A stretch of 41,987 nucleotides of DNA, from assembly GCF_006124995.1 (NCBI RefSeq), contig NZ_QEWN01000017.1:1-41987 (forward strand), written 5' to 3'. The notes below the pieces were generated by a model that worked only from the letters and a program-made list of their open reading frames with translations, ran no database searches and was not told the origin of the DNA. Every line of letters starts with the position of its first letter. Position 1 is the stretch's first letter. Below are positions 34,115-41,987 of the stretch, in pieces. Position numbers and translations under genes: made by a program. The DNA is from Vibrio sp. Hep-1b-8. GTDB taxonomy: Bacteria; Pseudomonadota; Gammaproteobacteria; Enterobacterales; Vibrionaceae.

Positions 34115-34680
34115 AAAAAACAATTTTTGCTGCAGGACTGGCTATGGTTATGGCATTGCCTTTTGGTGCTAGCGCAGCAGATTACATGATCGATACTAAA
34201 GGTGCTCACGCTTCAGTTAACTTTAAAGTAAGCCACCTAGGTTACAGTTTTATCAAAGGTCGTTTTAACAAGTTCGATGGTGAGTTTTCTTATGATCCTG
34301 CTAACGTAGCCGCATCAAAAGTAATGGTAAATGTTGATACGACAAGTTTAGACTCGAACCATGCAGAGCGTGATAAACATATTCGTAGTTCAGACTTTAT
34401 TGACGCTTCTAAGTACTCTACAGCAACCTTTACCAGTACCAGTGTTGTTGATAAAGGCGACGGCAAACTGGCTGTAAATGGTGAACTGAATCTTCATGGT
34501 GTGACTAAGCCAGTTACAATTGATGCTGAGTTCATTGGTGCAGGTCAAGATCCTTGGGGTAATGAGCGTGCTGGCTTCTACGGCACAACGCGTCTTGAGC
34601 TTGCAGACTTCAATATCGCAGTGATGGGTGCATCAAGTTATGTAGACATGGAACTGCACGTTGAAGGTGTTAAGAAATAA
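34111..34680 (+). CDS. YceI-family periplasmic protein
   Basis: A 189-residue exported lipocalin-like protein. The signal peptide MKKTIFAAGLAMVMALPFGA ends near ASAA, followed by the YceI pattern ADYMIDTKGAHASVNFKVSH, LGYSFIKGRFNKFDGEFSYD, and the marker TKPVTIDAEFIGAGQDPWG. The family binds polyprenyl or isoprenoid lipids such as ubiquinone-8, which would suit the cytochrome b561 upstream. AGGAGC lies seven bases before the ATG. The gene ends at a clear terminator. Confidence 0.93.
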   Translation: MKKTIFAAGLAMVMALPFGASAADYMIDTKGAHASVNFKVSHLGYSFIKGRFNKFDGEFSYDPANVAASKVMVNVDTTSLDSNHAERDKHIRSSDFIDASKYSTATFTSTSVVDKGDGKLAVNGELNLHGVTKPVTIDAEFIGAGQDPWGNERAGFYGTTRLELADFNIAVMGASSYVDMELHVEGVKK

Positions 34681-34699
34681 CGCCAGCAGCGGAAGTGAC

Positions 34700-34736
34700 A
34701 AAAAAGCCCCTTAGCCAGAGCTAAGGGGCTTTTTTT
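34700..34736 (+). terminator. Intrinsic terminator after yceI
   Basis: AGCCCCTTAG (34705-34714) pairs with CTAAGGGGCT (34721-34730), followed by seven T residues, with A residues before it. It may work in both directions and so also end the convergent FNT-CBS gene. Confidence 0.93.
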
Positions 34737-34794
34737 GGTCAAGCGACTTATTTCCCGACCAAAACTTCTAGCCAACGTGTTGTTATTCTGTCTT

Positions 34795-35328
34795 TTACGC
34801 TGTTTCTAGATGGCGTTGTTCAACGATGCTCACTCGTTCACCGTAAATAGGGCGCAGTGCGGCAAGAACAGTTTCTCGTGAGACCACACCGACCAATTTA
34901 CCTTGCTCAAGAACAGGCAGTACATGCGGTTGGTTTACTTTCATCGATTTCGCACGCTCTTCTAAAGAGAGTGTGGTGAAGCGAGTCGCCATCCCCATGC
35001 TCGTTGTTGGGTATAGCTGTTCCTTGTCGATACAAAGGAATTCAGCGATATCAACCAGTTTGTCTTTGCTATCGATAGCGATAACTTCGCGTGACATTAA
35101 ATCAACCACTTTTTGATCGCTCGTTGGAATGTAATCCTGACACCATAGGTCGACCATCACGTCATGTACAGAGAAGAAACCTACTAAACGACCTTCGATA
35201 TCACAAACGGGTGCACTGGCAAGATGGTTGTCTAAAAGAGTGTCGATCGCTGTTGGAGTTGGCATGTCTGCGCGTAGTACGACTGGCGCGCTATTCATAA
35301 TGTCTTTAGCCGTTAGGTTGTTGTTCAT
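34795..35328 (-). other. Possible internal start giving a free CBS-pair protein
   Basis: Within the FNT-CBS gene, AAGGA (35340-35336, minus strand) stands seven bases before an in-frame ATG at 35328 (Met305). This would yield a 177-residue protein beginning MNNNLTAKDIMN that contains both CBS domains and no membrane part. It may be a relic of a formerly separate gene or a real second product. Confidence 0.45.
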
Positions 35329-36240
35329 AGTTAGTTCCTTAACCGTATTTAACTGAGTTGTTGTAATGGCCGATACACTGGCTGCTTTTAGATGTGGTCT
35401 GCGATAAATTCCCCAGTTCGCAAGTCCCACCAAAACGGCTCCCCCAACAATGTTTCCAAGTGTCACTGGAATCAGGTTGGCGAAGACAAATTGCTTAACG
35501 TTTAGGTCTGCATAGTGTGTCGCTGATACGCCGACTTGCTGCCAAAAACTATCGGGAGCAAAGTTCTGGATAACGATCCCCAATGGCACCATAAACATGT
35601 TGGCTACGCAGTGTTCGAAGCCGCTTGAGACGAACATGGCAACAGGCATAATTGTCATTGCTGCCTTTGTCATTGCGTTTGCACTGCTAAAAGTTAACCA
35701 TATTGCTAGACAAACCAATAAGTTACATAACACACCTAATGCGAATGCCTGGATGGTGGTGTGGTGTAGTTTATGCTGAGCAATGTTGAGCGCATTCAAT
35801 CCCCACTGACCTTGATCCAATTGATACATGCCAGCGGCACTGACGATGATCAACAGCAGCATTGCACCAATAAAGTTACCGAAGTAGACCTTGCCCCAGA
35901 TAGAGATCATCTTGGTAAAGCTAATCTGTTTATTGGCCCAAGAGATGCTCGATAACACTGAACTGGTAAACAGTTCTCCACCACATATGACGATGAGAAT
36001 GAGCCCCATACTGAAGGCCAAGCCTCCAGCTAATCGGCTTAACCCCCAACCACTATCAGCACTGCCTGTTGTGACTGTTATGTAAAACAGAAATGCCAGA
36101 CCGATAAACGCGCCAGCCATAATCGCTAGGCTTAACGTCATGCCGCTGCTCTTTTTGGCTTTGCTTAACGCAAATTTTTCAGCTTCGGCCATCATATCGA
36201 TGGGCGAAAAGTACTGATTATTGACTTGAGTTGATGACAT
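34795..36240 (-). CDS. Formate/nitrite transporter (FocA/NirC family) fused to a C-terminal CBS pair
   Basis: A 481-residue protein. Residues ~12-285 are an FNT-family channel with six helices: YFSPIDMMAEAEKFALSKAK, GGELFTSSVL, GNFIGAMLLL, NLLVCLAIWLTFSS, GFEHCVANMFMVPLGI with the conserved channel His, and PVTLGNIVGGAVLVG. Residues ~310-470 form two CBS domains (AKDIMNSAPVVLRADMPTPT, APVCDIEGRLVGFFSVHDVM, LPVLEQGKLVGVVSRETVL). CBS pairs usually bind adenine nucleotides, so gating by energy state is a reasonable inference. Ordinary FocA is about 280 residues. AGGAG lies before the ATG. A second start with its own ribosome-binding site occurs at the CBS part. Confidence 0.88.
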   Translation of the reverse strand: MSSTQVNNQYFSPIDMMAEAEKFALSKAKKSSGMTLSLAIMAGAFIGLAFLFYITVTTGSADSGWGLSRLAGGLAFSMGLILIVICGGELFTSSVLSSISWANKQISFTKMISIWGKVYFGNFIGAMLLLIIVSAAGMYQLDQGQWGLNALNIAQHKLHHTTIQAFALGVLCNLLVCLAIWLTFSSANAMTKAAMTIMPVAMFVSSGFEHCVANMFMVPLGIVIQNFAPDSFWQQVGVSATHYADLNVKQFVFANLIPVTLGNIVGGAVLVGLANWGIYRRPHLKAASVSAITTTQLNTVKELTMNNNLTAKDIMNSAPVVLRADMPTPTAIDTLLDNHLASAPVCDIEGRLVGFFSVHDVMVDLWCQDYIPTSDQKVVDLMSREVIAIDSKDKLVDIAEFLCIDKEQLYPTTSMGMATRFTTLSLEERAKSMKVNQPHVLPVLEQGKLVGVVSRETVLAALRPIYGERVSIVEQRHLETA

Positions 36241-36343
36241 AACCGCTCCTCAACGTGTACTGCATAAATCTCCTCCTGTGTGTATGCAGCGAATAACTCA
36301 CCACTGCCCAACCAGATTAGGGTCAGGAGCACTAGAGGTAAAA

Positions 36344-36379
36344 TTGATAATTTTTAAAAAACACATCAAAAATATTGAT
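36344..36379. promoter_or_regulatory. TTGAT/ATCAA half-sites between the FNT-CBS and LysR genes
   Basis: ATCAA-N5-TTGAT is a 15-base dyad at 36365-36379, with another TTGAT at 36344-36348. It lies in the divergent gap (36241-36493) about 115 bases before the LysR gene. A LysR operator is the natural guess; the five-base spacer argues against FNR. Confidence 0.4.
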
Positions 36380-36493
36380 ATGCCGTGGCAGGAGCGTAAA
36401 ATGAAATGGTTTGCGTATATGTCGGGTCAATCTGACATTTGAACGTAGTAATGTGTGTAGAAAACACCATCAATAGCAAAGGATTGGATCGCT

Positions 36494-37399
36494 ATGCGAT
36501 ATTCATTAAAACAGCTTGCAGTATTTGATTCAGTTGCCGATACCGGCAGTGTCAGTTTGGCTGCTGATAAACTCGCATTAACTCAGTCAGCGACAAGCAT
36601 GTCTTTGGCTCAATTGGAGAAGATGCTCGGCCGTCCGCTCTTTGAACGCCAAGGAAAGCAGATGGCTCTGACCCACTGGGGAATGTGGCTTCGCCCAAAA
36701 GCAAAACGCCTCTTGCAAGATGCACAACAGATTGAAATGGGCTTCTACGAACAGCATTTGCTTAGTGGCCACGTTAAGCTTGGCGCAAGCCAAACACCAG
36801 CAGAACATTTGGTGCCTGACCTTATCAGTATTATTGATAACTCTTTTCCTGAAATGCGTATTTCACTTAACGTCAAAAGTACCGACAGTGTTATCGAGGG
36901 GGTACTCGACTACAAATATGACCTGGGTATCATCGAAGGACGTTGTGATGACAACCGCTTGCATCAGGAGGTTTGGTGCCGGGATCATCTAACAGTGGTT
37001 GCTGCTGCTCATCATCCTTTCGCTCGCCATGAAACAGTGAGCTTGGCGCAGCTTGAGCAGGCTCGTTGGGTATTGCGAGAGCACGGCAGCGGGACACGAA
37101 TGATTTTTGACAGTTCGATACACCATTTGATTGAAGATCTCGATGTATGGCGTGAATACGAACACGTTCCAGTGCTTCGCAGTATGGTTGAAAACGGTCA
37201 ATATCTTACTTGTTTACCCTATCTTGATGTTGAGCGATTCATTGAAAGTGGTCAGCTTGTCGCTCTGAATGTCCCAGAACTCAGTATGGAGCGGACTCTC
37301 TCTTTTATATGGCGAGCCGACATGATTGAAAACCCGCTTGTCGAGTGCATTAAGCGAGAAGGGGCACGAATGATGAAAGGCAAGCCGTCAGTGTTGTAG
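36494..37399 (+). CDS. LysR-family transcriptional regulator (YeiE-like)
   Basis: A 301-residue regulator. The N-terminal winged HTH (1-65) reads LKQLAVFDSVADTGSVSLAA, then DKLALTQSATSMSLAQLEKM, then LGRPLFERQGKQMALT. The effector domain (~90-295) has LGASQTPAEHLVPDLI, YDLGIIEGRCDD and WVLREHGSGTRMIFD, all reminiscent of E. coli YeiE. It is divergent from the FNT-CBS gene, so that gene is its likely target; the small membrane protein downstream may be another. AAAGGA lies upstream of the ATG at slightly long spacing. Confidence 0.9.
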   Translation: MRYSLKQLAVFDSVADTGSVSLAADKLALTQSATSMSLAQLEKMLGRPLFERQGKQMALTHWGMWLRPKAKRLLQDAQQIEMGFYEQHLLSGHVKLGASQTPAEHLVPDLISIIDNSFPEMRISLNVKSTDSVIEGVLDYKYDLGIIEGRCDDNRLHQEVWCRDHLTVVAAAHHPFARHETVSLAQLEQARWVLREHGSGTRMIFDSSIHHLIEDLDVWREYEHVPVLRSMVENGQYLTCLPYLDVERFIESGQLVALNVPELSMERTLSFIWRADMIENPLVECIKREGARMMKGKPSVL

Positions 37400-37581
37400 C
37401 CAACGCCCCTGCACCTTATTAACTAAAACTGTTGAAATATCGATTACGTCACAAGTTTAATGATTTACAATGCAATTTAATTATTGATTGTGTGATCTAC
37501 GATGTGTGTTATTGGCGTGAAATTGCCTAGTATGCTTACTTGAACTTTTGATGTGTGGTTAAACACACCGAGCGAGGCGTA

Positions 37582-38067
37582 ATGAGCACTCTAGTCGCAA
37601 TTTCACTTACAACAGGCATTTTATCCGGACTTTGGGGGTGGGTAGCTATCTCTCTAGGGCTGCTTTCATGGGCAGGTTTCTTGGGCTGTACTAGCTATTT
37701 TGCGTCGCCAAACGACGGACTAAAAGGGTTATCAGTTAGTTTGATAACTAATATGAGTGGCGTTTTTTGGGCAATGGTGATCATTTACGCATCTCAATTC
37801 GCTTCACTGGAAATCCTTGGCTACGTGATTACTGCCCTTGTTGCATTTTTGATGTGTGTGCAGGCGAAACAAGCTTGGCTCGGTTATATCCCTGGCACCT
37901 TTATTGGTTCATGCGCAACCTTTGCAGCCGATGGTAACTGGAAGCTAGTGATTCCTTCCCTGATTTTAGGTGGCATTTTTGGTTACCTAATGAAAGCGAG
38001 CGGCATGTGGCTTCATCAGAAGTCAAACCAATCTCAGGCTAATAGCCGTTTACAAGCGCGTTCTTAG
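37582..38067 (+). CDS. DUF1097 membrane protein (YcdZ-like)
   Basis: A 161-residue inner-membrane protein with about five hydrophobic helices. It resembles E. coli YcdZ strongly from memory: TTGILSGLWGWVAISLGLLS, WAGFLGCTSYFASPNDGLKG, EILGYVITALVAFLMCVQAK, and PGTFIGSCATFAADGNWKLV. Its function is unknown. A GTG at 37555 extends the frame, but ATG 37582 fits the family start and follows GCGAGG. It stands 180 bases after the LysR gene and ends at a terminator. Confidence 0.88.
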   Translation: MSTLVAISLTTGILSGLWGWVAISLGLLSWAGFLGCTSYFASPNDGLKGLSVSLITNMSGVFWAMVIIYASQFASLEILGYVITALVAFLMCVQAKQAWLGYIPGTFIGSCATFAADGNWKLVIPSLILGGIFGYLMKASGMWLHQKSNQSQANSRLQARS

Positions 38068-38145
38068 CTTTAGATAACCATCCTGACTGCTATACCGAAG
38101 CTGTTCAGGAACCCCCGATTGATTTGTATCAGTATTTTTTGATAC

Positions 38146-38175
38146 GCGGCATCTAGTTATAGATGCCGCTTTTTT
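38146..38175 (+). terminator. Intrinsic terminator after the DUF1097 gene
   Basis: GCGGCATCT (38146-38154) pairs with AGATGCCGC (38161-38169), followed by six T residues. Its end overlaps the stop codon of the convergent OLD nuclease gene. Confidence 0.92.
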
Positions 38176-39805
38176 ATGTGTTGCCATTTGCCATTGTGAC
38201 GACACGCTTCAATGTCCAGCGCAATAAGATTGGAATGCATTCGTTACCTTTGGTTTCGCAGTGGGAAACGATGGCGAGCGCGAGATCCGGTTTGGCGTAT
38301 TTTTTCAGCACTCGTGTGACGACTTTTTTCGCGGGAATAGGGTGATCTAGTGGAATCTTGACCATATTTTTAAAAAACGGCTCGAATCCATTGTTATACA
38401 AGAAGTGCTCTATATCTCGATCCGGTAGTTCGGTGAGTCTGTGTCGCTCTTGGTCATGACCCAACTGAGCTTTAACGGTGGCTGCGTACTTTTTACCGGC
38501 GGCATCGCCATCTGTTACAACATGCCAGTCAATTCCAAATGCTTTGGCAACTTTGATCAGCGACTTTAGACCTGACTGAGCAAACTCGATGATTTGCACG
38601 CCTTCCGCGGCGAGGTTGTAGCCGCACTGGTTAGCCAATTCGTTAAATAGCCACACCTCAGTCTCGCCCTCAACCAATAGCCAACACCGAGCAAACAGCG
38701 CACCTGAGCGATGGAAACGAATATGGAACCCGATGCGGCGCAAATCGTCGCGGCCAAATCCTTGCTCAGACAAGTAAGTGGTAATAGTACGATCCGACTG
38801 TCTAACTAAGCGTCTAATACTGGATAATGGAATCTGACCAAGTAACTCGCCACTATTGGTTGTTAATATTTTTTGCATAGGTAAAAGTTGCAGTAAACCC
38901 CATGCGCGCGCGAGGTGGGTAGGGTGCAAACGGCCTTCTGGATCTTCAATGATCAACAGTGGGCGAGCGCAACGTCTTAGTGTTGTTGGGCCTTTCGCTT
39001 GAAGATAGGCATTTAACAGCCCCATAAACAGCAAGCGAGTTTGTTTGTCTTTTGTTTCCTCAACTACCTGAGAAATACTTTTGGTACCTTGAGGCGCATT
39101 AAAGAAAATACCATCACGCTGTTTGCGTGGATTCTTGCGTGAATTGGATTTAAAAGAAAAGTAGTGTTCGACTAAGGCGTTCATTGAATTCAGGCTACTA
39201 CGCATTTCACCTTTGTTGACGTGGCCGGGAATCGCCATTAAACGGCGGCAAGTATTGTCTATCCGTTTCTCTACACGGGAACTGACACTGTTTCCGTTGT
39301 GAATAGGGCGTTCAAAACGACGTGAATCCTTGAGTCGAATAACAGGATGGAGACTCATCAGTTCTTGTGCCAGCTTTTCGGAGTGATGCAACGGCAATGG
39401 GTTTCCTTCGATATCGAGAAAACTGTACTTAGTCTCGATATCATACGCCACACGTGATGCACTCAATCGATAGATAATACGATGGACCCCTTGTTCGTCT
39501 TCAACCCAAACGGGTTTGATCTTTCGATAGCGACCTGCGTGAGTTTCGTTTTTATCAGTAGAAACCAAACTTAGTACGATTTGTAGGTGCTGAGTCTGGG
39601 GATGGGCGATGGAATAATCGACGTGGAAGTCTGTCATTTCGAAACTATACGGTGTGCCCTCTGGTGGGAGTGAAACAGAAAGCGCGTCTAGGAGTGATGA
39701 TTTACCCCAAGTATTTTCACCAATTAGGGTGGTGAGTTCATCGAATGCGATTGAAAGACGTTTGATTCCACGAAACCCGGAAATCTCAATTCGCTCTAGC
39801 TTCAT
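38174..39805 (-). CDS. ybjD: OLD-family ATP-dependent nuclease (YbjD-like)
   Basis: A 543-residue protein with an AAA15/SMC-like ATPase half and a TOPRIM half. It starts LERIEISGFRGIKRLSIAFD with Walker A LIGENTWGKSSLLDAL. ARPLLIIEDPEGRLHPTHLA is the Walker B region, and LTTNSGELLGQIPL the following switch. TOPRIM residues are in CWLLVEGETEVWLFNEL and WHVVTDGDAAGKKYAATV. The match to E. coli YbjD is close from memory. OLD proteins cut DNA and act in phage exclusion or repair; YbjD itself is less understood. It is a chromosomal single gene, with no partner (such as a Gabija-type helicase) beside it. Confidence 0.9.
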   Translation of the reverse strand: MKLERIEISGFRGIKRLSIAFDELTTLIGENTWGKSSLLDALSVSLPPEGTPYSFEMTDFHVDYSIAHPQTQHLQIVLSLVSTDKNETHAGRYRKIKPVWVEDEQGVHRIIYRLSASRVAYDIETKYSFLDIEGNPLPLHHSEKLAQELMSLHPVIRLKDSRRFERPIHNGNSVSSRVEKRIDNTCRRLMAIPGHVNKGEMRSSLNSMNALVEHYFSFKSNSRKNPRKQRDGIFFNAPQGTKSISQVVEETKDKQTRLLFMGLLNAYLQAKGPTTLRRCARPLLIIEDPEGRLHPTHLARAWGLLQLLPMQKILTTNSGELLGQIPLSSIRRLVRQSDRTITTYLSEQGFGRDDLRRIGFHIRFHRSGALFARCWLLVEGETEVWLFNELANQCGYNLAAEGVQIIEFAQSGLKSLIKVAKAFGIDWHVVTDGDAAGKKYAATVKAQLGHDQERHRLTELPDRDIEHFLYNNGFEPFFKNMVKIPLDHPIPAKKVVTRVLKKYAKPDLALAIVSHCETKGNECIPILLRWTLKRVVTMANGNT

Positions 39806-39924
39806 AGAGTGACCTCAATGATTGTTGTTATGATAAGCATAATAGAAAAATGCTGACATAGCAGACATTTAGCTCACAAAGTCTTAACCTGACATCAATC
39901 TCAACTCGTTTTATAACTATGACC

Positions 39925-39951
39925 GTCATCATACATTCAGATGTATATGAC
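39925..39951. promoter_or_regulatory. 11-bp-arm inverted repeat upstream of the 5'-nucleotidase gene
   Basis: GTCAT-c-ATACAT (39925-39936) mirrors ATGTAT-ATGAC (39941-39951) around TCAG, with a single bulged base. It is centred about 40 bases before a candidate -10, suiting an operator for the 5'-nucleotidase gene or the divergent OLD nuclease gene. Confidence 0.45.
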
Positions 39952-39977
39952 ATATCGTTCTCAATATAAATGTGAAA

Positions 39978-39983
39978 TATAAT
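39978..39983 (+). promoter_or_regulatory. Candidate -10 element of the 5'-nucleotidase gene
   Basis: A perfect TATAAT at 39978-39983 predicts a start near 39990, which excludes the GTG at 39972 and supports the ATG at 40035. No good -35 is visible. Confidence 0.45.
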
Positions 39984-40034
39984 GAATCTGTCATGTTGGA
40001 TAAGGTAGGATGTAGCGGAAAAGAGAGAAAAGAT

Positions 40035-41786
40035 ATGACAGATAAAAAAAATAAAACAACACGGCTGCGGATAGCTCACATCAATGATACACATTCCTAT
40101 TTTGAACCTACATCTCTTCAGTTATCTATCAATGTCGATGGACACTCGTTAGCGCCCTATGTCAGTGCCGGGGGCTTTGCTCGTATCGCCACGCGAGTAA
40201 AACAGTTGCGTGAAGAGGCACAATCTCAAGACCAAGAATTTGTTTTTCTTCATGCGGGAGATTGCTTTCAAGGGACCTTGTACTTCTCTTTGTTTAAGGG
40301 AGAAGCAAACGCCACCATGCTTAACGGCTTAGATATTGATGCGATGGCGTTAGGCAATCATGAATTAGACATGGGTAATGAACCCGTCGCTCAGTTTGCA
40401 ACTCAGATTAATTTCCCGCTGCTTGCTGGCAATTGGGATCTAAGTAACGAATCCCTCAATAAGGCACATAGGCTGTCAATCAATCCAAAGGTGGTGAGCT
40501 ATAACGCCGTCACTCATAGCGCTGGTTGGATAGAGAAACCGTTTGGTGACGATAAGATTGCTATTTTTTCTTTAGCGCTCGACAAGATGGCCGACATCTC
40601 AAATCCAGACTGGGACACGCCCTTTATTAACGCGATTGAAACGGCAAAAAATACGGTAGCACAGATGCACCTTGCAGGAATCAACAAGATTATCTTGCTC
40701 AGTCATATGGGGTACGAAGCCGATTTAGATCTCGCCAACCATGTCGATGGCATCAGTGTGATTGTTGGCGGACATAGTCATCGCTTGCAGGGGGATTTCA
40801 GTGATTTAGGCTTAACCAAAGACGATGATTATGGCGTAAAAGTCAATCAAACCTACGTAGTACAAGCGGGCTATCATGCCTTGAGCCTTGGTCATTGCGA
40901 CTTGGAGTTTACGGCCAATGGTGAACTGATCTCATTCAACGGTCAAAATGAGCTACTCCTTGGTCGACGACTGTTTATTGATGCCAGCATGAGCGAAACT
41001 CATGACGACACACCATATCAACAAGCACGTGAGTTTATTAACGTACATCCAAATGTTGTTGTGTGTAAAAAAGATCCTGCACTTCAGACGGTGTTGCAAG
41101 AGAAGTATCGTAATCAGGTTGTGGCTTTACAAGGTAAGATCATTGCGACAGCCGATAGAAAATTGCGTCACATCCGCGTCCCAGATGAGCAAGGACCAAG
41201 TCAACTCGCCCCTTTAGTCGCACAGTCATTCCATTACAAGATGACCCAGATGGGGTACGACGTAGATTTTGCGCTCCATAATGCCGGAGGAGTGAGGAAT
41301 TCACTTAATGCGGGAAACGTATCTGTTGCGGATGTGGCAGGTAAGCTACTGCCATTTGCCGTACCGATCGGTATCTACAAAATTAAAGGTCAATACTTGC
41401 CGCTCATTTTAGAAGGGGCAATTAATAACGCGCTAAACAATGGTGTTGAAGGGACAGGGGATGGCTCATTTCCTTACACACATAATCTGCGCTTTACTTA
41501 TCTGTCTGAGGCGGAAATCGGTAAGCGTATACAGGATTTAATGATTTTAGATTCGAGTGGCAACTGGCAGCCAGTTGACCACCAGCGTATATATCACGGT
41601 TCTTCATCGGCATATACGATGAAAGGTAAAGAAGGTTACGACGCGATTTTGAATATGGAAGATGAAGGGGTTATAACCTCTGTCTCCATGGCCGACTGCT
41701 TCATCCGACTGCTGGAAGATAAGCCGCAAACGCTCAATCGTCTACAGCCCGATATCAGTTCTATTCAATGGCACAAAGGTTGCTAG
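40035..41786 (+). CDS. 5'-nucleotidase/UDP-sugar hydrolase family enzyme without signal peptide
   Basis: A 583-residue two-domain metallophosphatase. The N-terminal calcineurin-like domain holds the metal ligands: RIAHINDTHSYFEP, HAGDCFQGTLY, ALGNHELDMGNE, LLSHMGYEADLDLA and VIVGGHSHRLQG. The C-terminal 5'-nucleotidase domain has FALHNAGGVRNSLNAGNVSV and LEGAINNALNNGVEGTGDGS with a later aromatic substrate stack (LRFTYLSE). UshA-type enzymes are normally periplasmic, but this one begins MTDKKNKTTRLRIAHINDTH with no signal peptide, so it should act in the cytoplasm. ATG 40035 is chosen over GTG 39972 because it follows a purine-rich GAGAGAAAAGA and a -10 element lies after 39972. Confidence 0.9.
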   Translation: MTDKKNKTTRLRIAHINDTHSYFEPTSLQLSINVDGHSLAPYVSAGGFARIATRVKQLREEAQSQDQEFVFLHAGDCFQGTLYFSLFKGEANATMLNGLDIDAMALGNHELDMGNEPVAQFATQINFPLLAGNWDLSNESLNKAHRLSINPKVVSYNAVTHSAGWIEKPFGDDKIAIFSLALDKMADISNPDWDTPFINAIETAKNTVAQMHLAGINKIILLSHMGYEADLDLANHVDGISVIVGGHSHRLQGDFSDLGLTKDDDYGVKVNQTYVVQAGYHALSLGHCDLEFTANGELISFNGQNELLLGRRLFIDASMSETHDDTPYQQAREFINVHPNVVVCKKDPALQTVLQEKYRNQVVALQGKIIATADRKLRHIRVPDEQGPSQLAPLVAQSFHYKMTQMGYDVDFALHNAGGVRNSLNAGNVSVADVAGKLLPFAVPIGIYKIKGQYLPLILEGAINNALNNGVEGTGDGSFPYTHNLRFTYLSEAEIGKRIQDLMILDSSGNWQPVDHQRIYHGSSSAYTMKGKEGYDAILNMEDEGVITSVSMADCFIRLLEDKPQTLNRLQPDISSIQWHKGC

Positions 41787-41834
41787 TTACTCCTTGGGTT
41801 CATGCTATGTATCAATAATACTCAAGGGGGTATT

Positions 41835-41930
41835 ATGTGGAGTAAAGATTGGATAGACGTTGCAGTGGTCATTAGCTGGATTAGCGTATGGTCTGCATTA
41901 GTTTACTTTATTCCTGTGGGTGGCGTTTAA
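41835..41930 (+). CDS. 31-residue single-helix membrane peptide
   Basis: A short frame begins MWSKDWIDVAVVISWISVWS and ends YFIPVGGV. AAGGGGG stands four bases before the ATG. One hydrophobic helix covers about residues 7-26, and four tryptophans and tyrosines edge it. It lies 48 bases after the 5'-nucleotidase stop and before a hairpin, so it looks like an independent or co-transcribed small gene. The function is unknown; conservation would be needed to be sure. Confidence 0.6.
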   Translation: MWSKDWIDVAVVISWISVWSALVYFIPVGGV

Positions 41931-41966
41931 CCGTCACAACGAACACCGCAGGCACCAAGTAAATTA

Positions 41967-41987
41967 CCACCTTCTAAAGAAGGTGGC
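41967..41987 (+). terminator. Hairpin at window end, probably a terminator
   Basis: CCACCTTC (41967-41974) pairs with GAAGGTGG (41979-41986) around TAAA. The expected T tract would lie beyond the window edge. Confidence 0.6.

Noticed and set aside
38174..39805. An OLD-type phage-defence pair such as Gabija
   Set aside because: No UvrD-like helicase gene follows; the gene matches stand-alone YbjD, and its neighbours are ordinary.
39828..40094. 88-residue cysteine-rich frame antisense to the 5'-nucleotidase start
   Set aside because: It overlaps the promoter and start of a clear gene and has low-complexity hydrophobic composition with no ribosome-binding site.
1..41987. tRNA, rRNA, insertion sequences, integron attC sites, CRISPR arrays
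   Set aside because: I looked for CCA-ended cloverleaf-like stretches, transposase motifs and regularly spaced repeats and saw none.

Overview
The window looks like a piece of a Vibrio (Vibrionaceae) chromosome, most likely chromosome 2. I infer this from recognisable families rather than from any search: a napFDABC operon ending in the small single-helix protein seen beside nap genes in vibrios, a FabV-type enoyl reductase, divergent tesA/ybbA-ybbP, a NarQ-NarP pair, DcuC, and close relatives of E. coli HelD, YbjD and YcdZ. Genes are tightly packed. I see no tRNA, rRNA, insertion sequence, integron, prophage or CRISPR. It reads as core genome with several accessory signalling modules.

Layout. 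1-5.2 kb: the end of helD, cutA, a 2-oxoglutarate/Fe(II) oxygenase, a DnaJ-related protein, a GNAT acetyltransferase and an ABC-class ATPase. 5.2-12.3 kb: a GAF/degenerate-GGDEF/EAL phosphodiesterase, fabV, tesA, and the divergent ybbA-ybbP ABC transporter. 12.3-16.5 kb: an intergenic region with a nested inverted repeat and several DnaA-box-like nonamers, an unassigned FAD oxidoreductase, and the convergent pxpABC 5-oxoprolinase operon. 16.6-21.1 kb: an overlapping three-gene operon of a TonB-dependent receptor, a YfiR-like periplasmic protein and a membrane diguanylate cyclase. Then galE.

22.3-30.9 kb is an anaerobic-respiration block. The operon napF-D-A-B-C plus a 45-residue membrane peptide is read on the minus strand. 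The sensor/regulator pair narQ-narP is divergent from it. The shared control region holds a near-consensus FNR site and a NarP-type 7-2-7 site. dcuC (C4-dicarboxylate carrier) follows, convergent with narP. 31.2-38.1 kb: a stand-alone EAL protein, an unrecognised 216-residue protein, a DUF2164 protein, cytochrome b561 with YceI, a formate/nitrite-type channel fused to a CBS pair, a divergent LysR regulator and a YcdZ-like membrane protein. 38.2-42 kb: a YbjD-like OLD nuclease, a 5'-nucleotidase-family enzyme without a signal peptide, and a 31-residue membrane peptide.

How they work together. Nap, NarQP, DcuC and the FNT channel form a nitrate/C4-dicarboxylate/formate theme for low-oxygen life. 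Three proteins act on cyclic di-GMP: one cyclase and two EAL proteins. The most interesting candidate system is the TonB receptor/YfiR/diguanylate cyclase operon, which looks like an outer-membrane-to-cytoplasm route for controlling c-di-GMP. Other points worth a second look are the FNT-CBS fusion with an internal start site, the decayed second cytochrome b561 tail before yceI, and the DnaA-box cluster.
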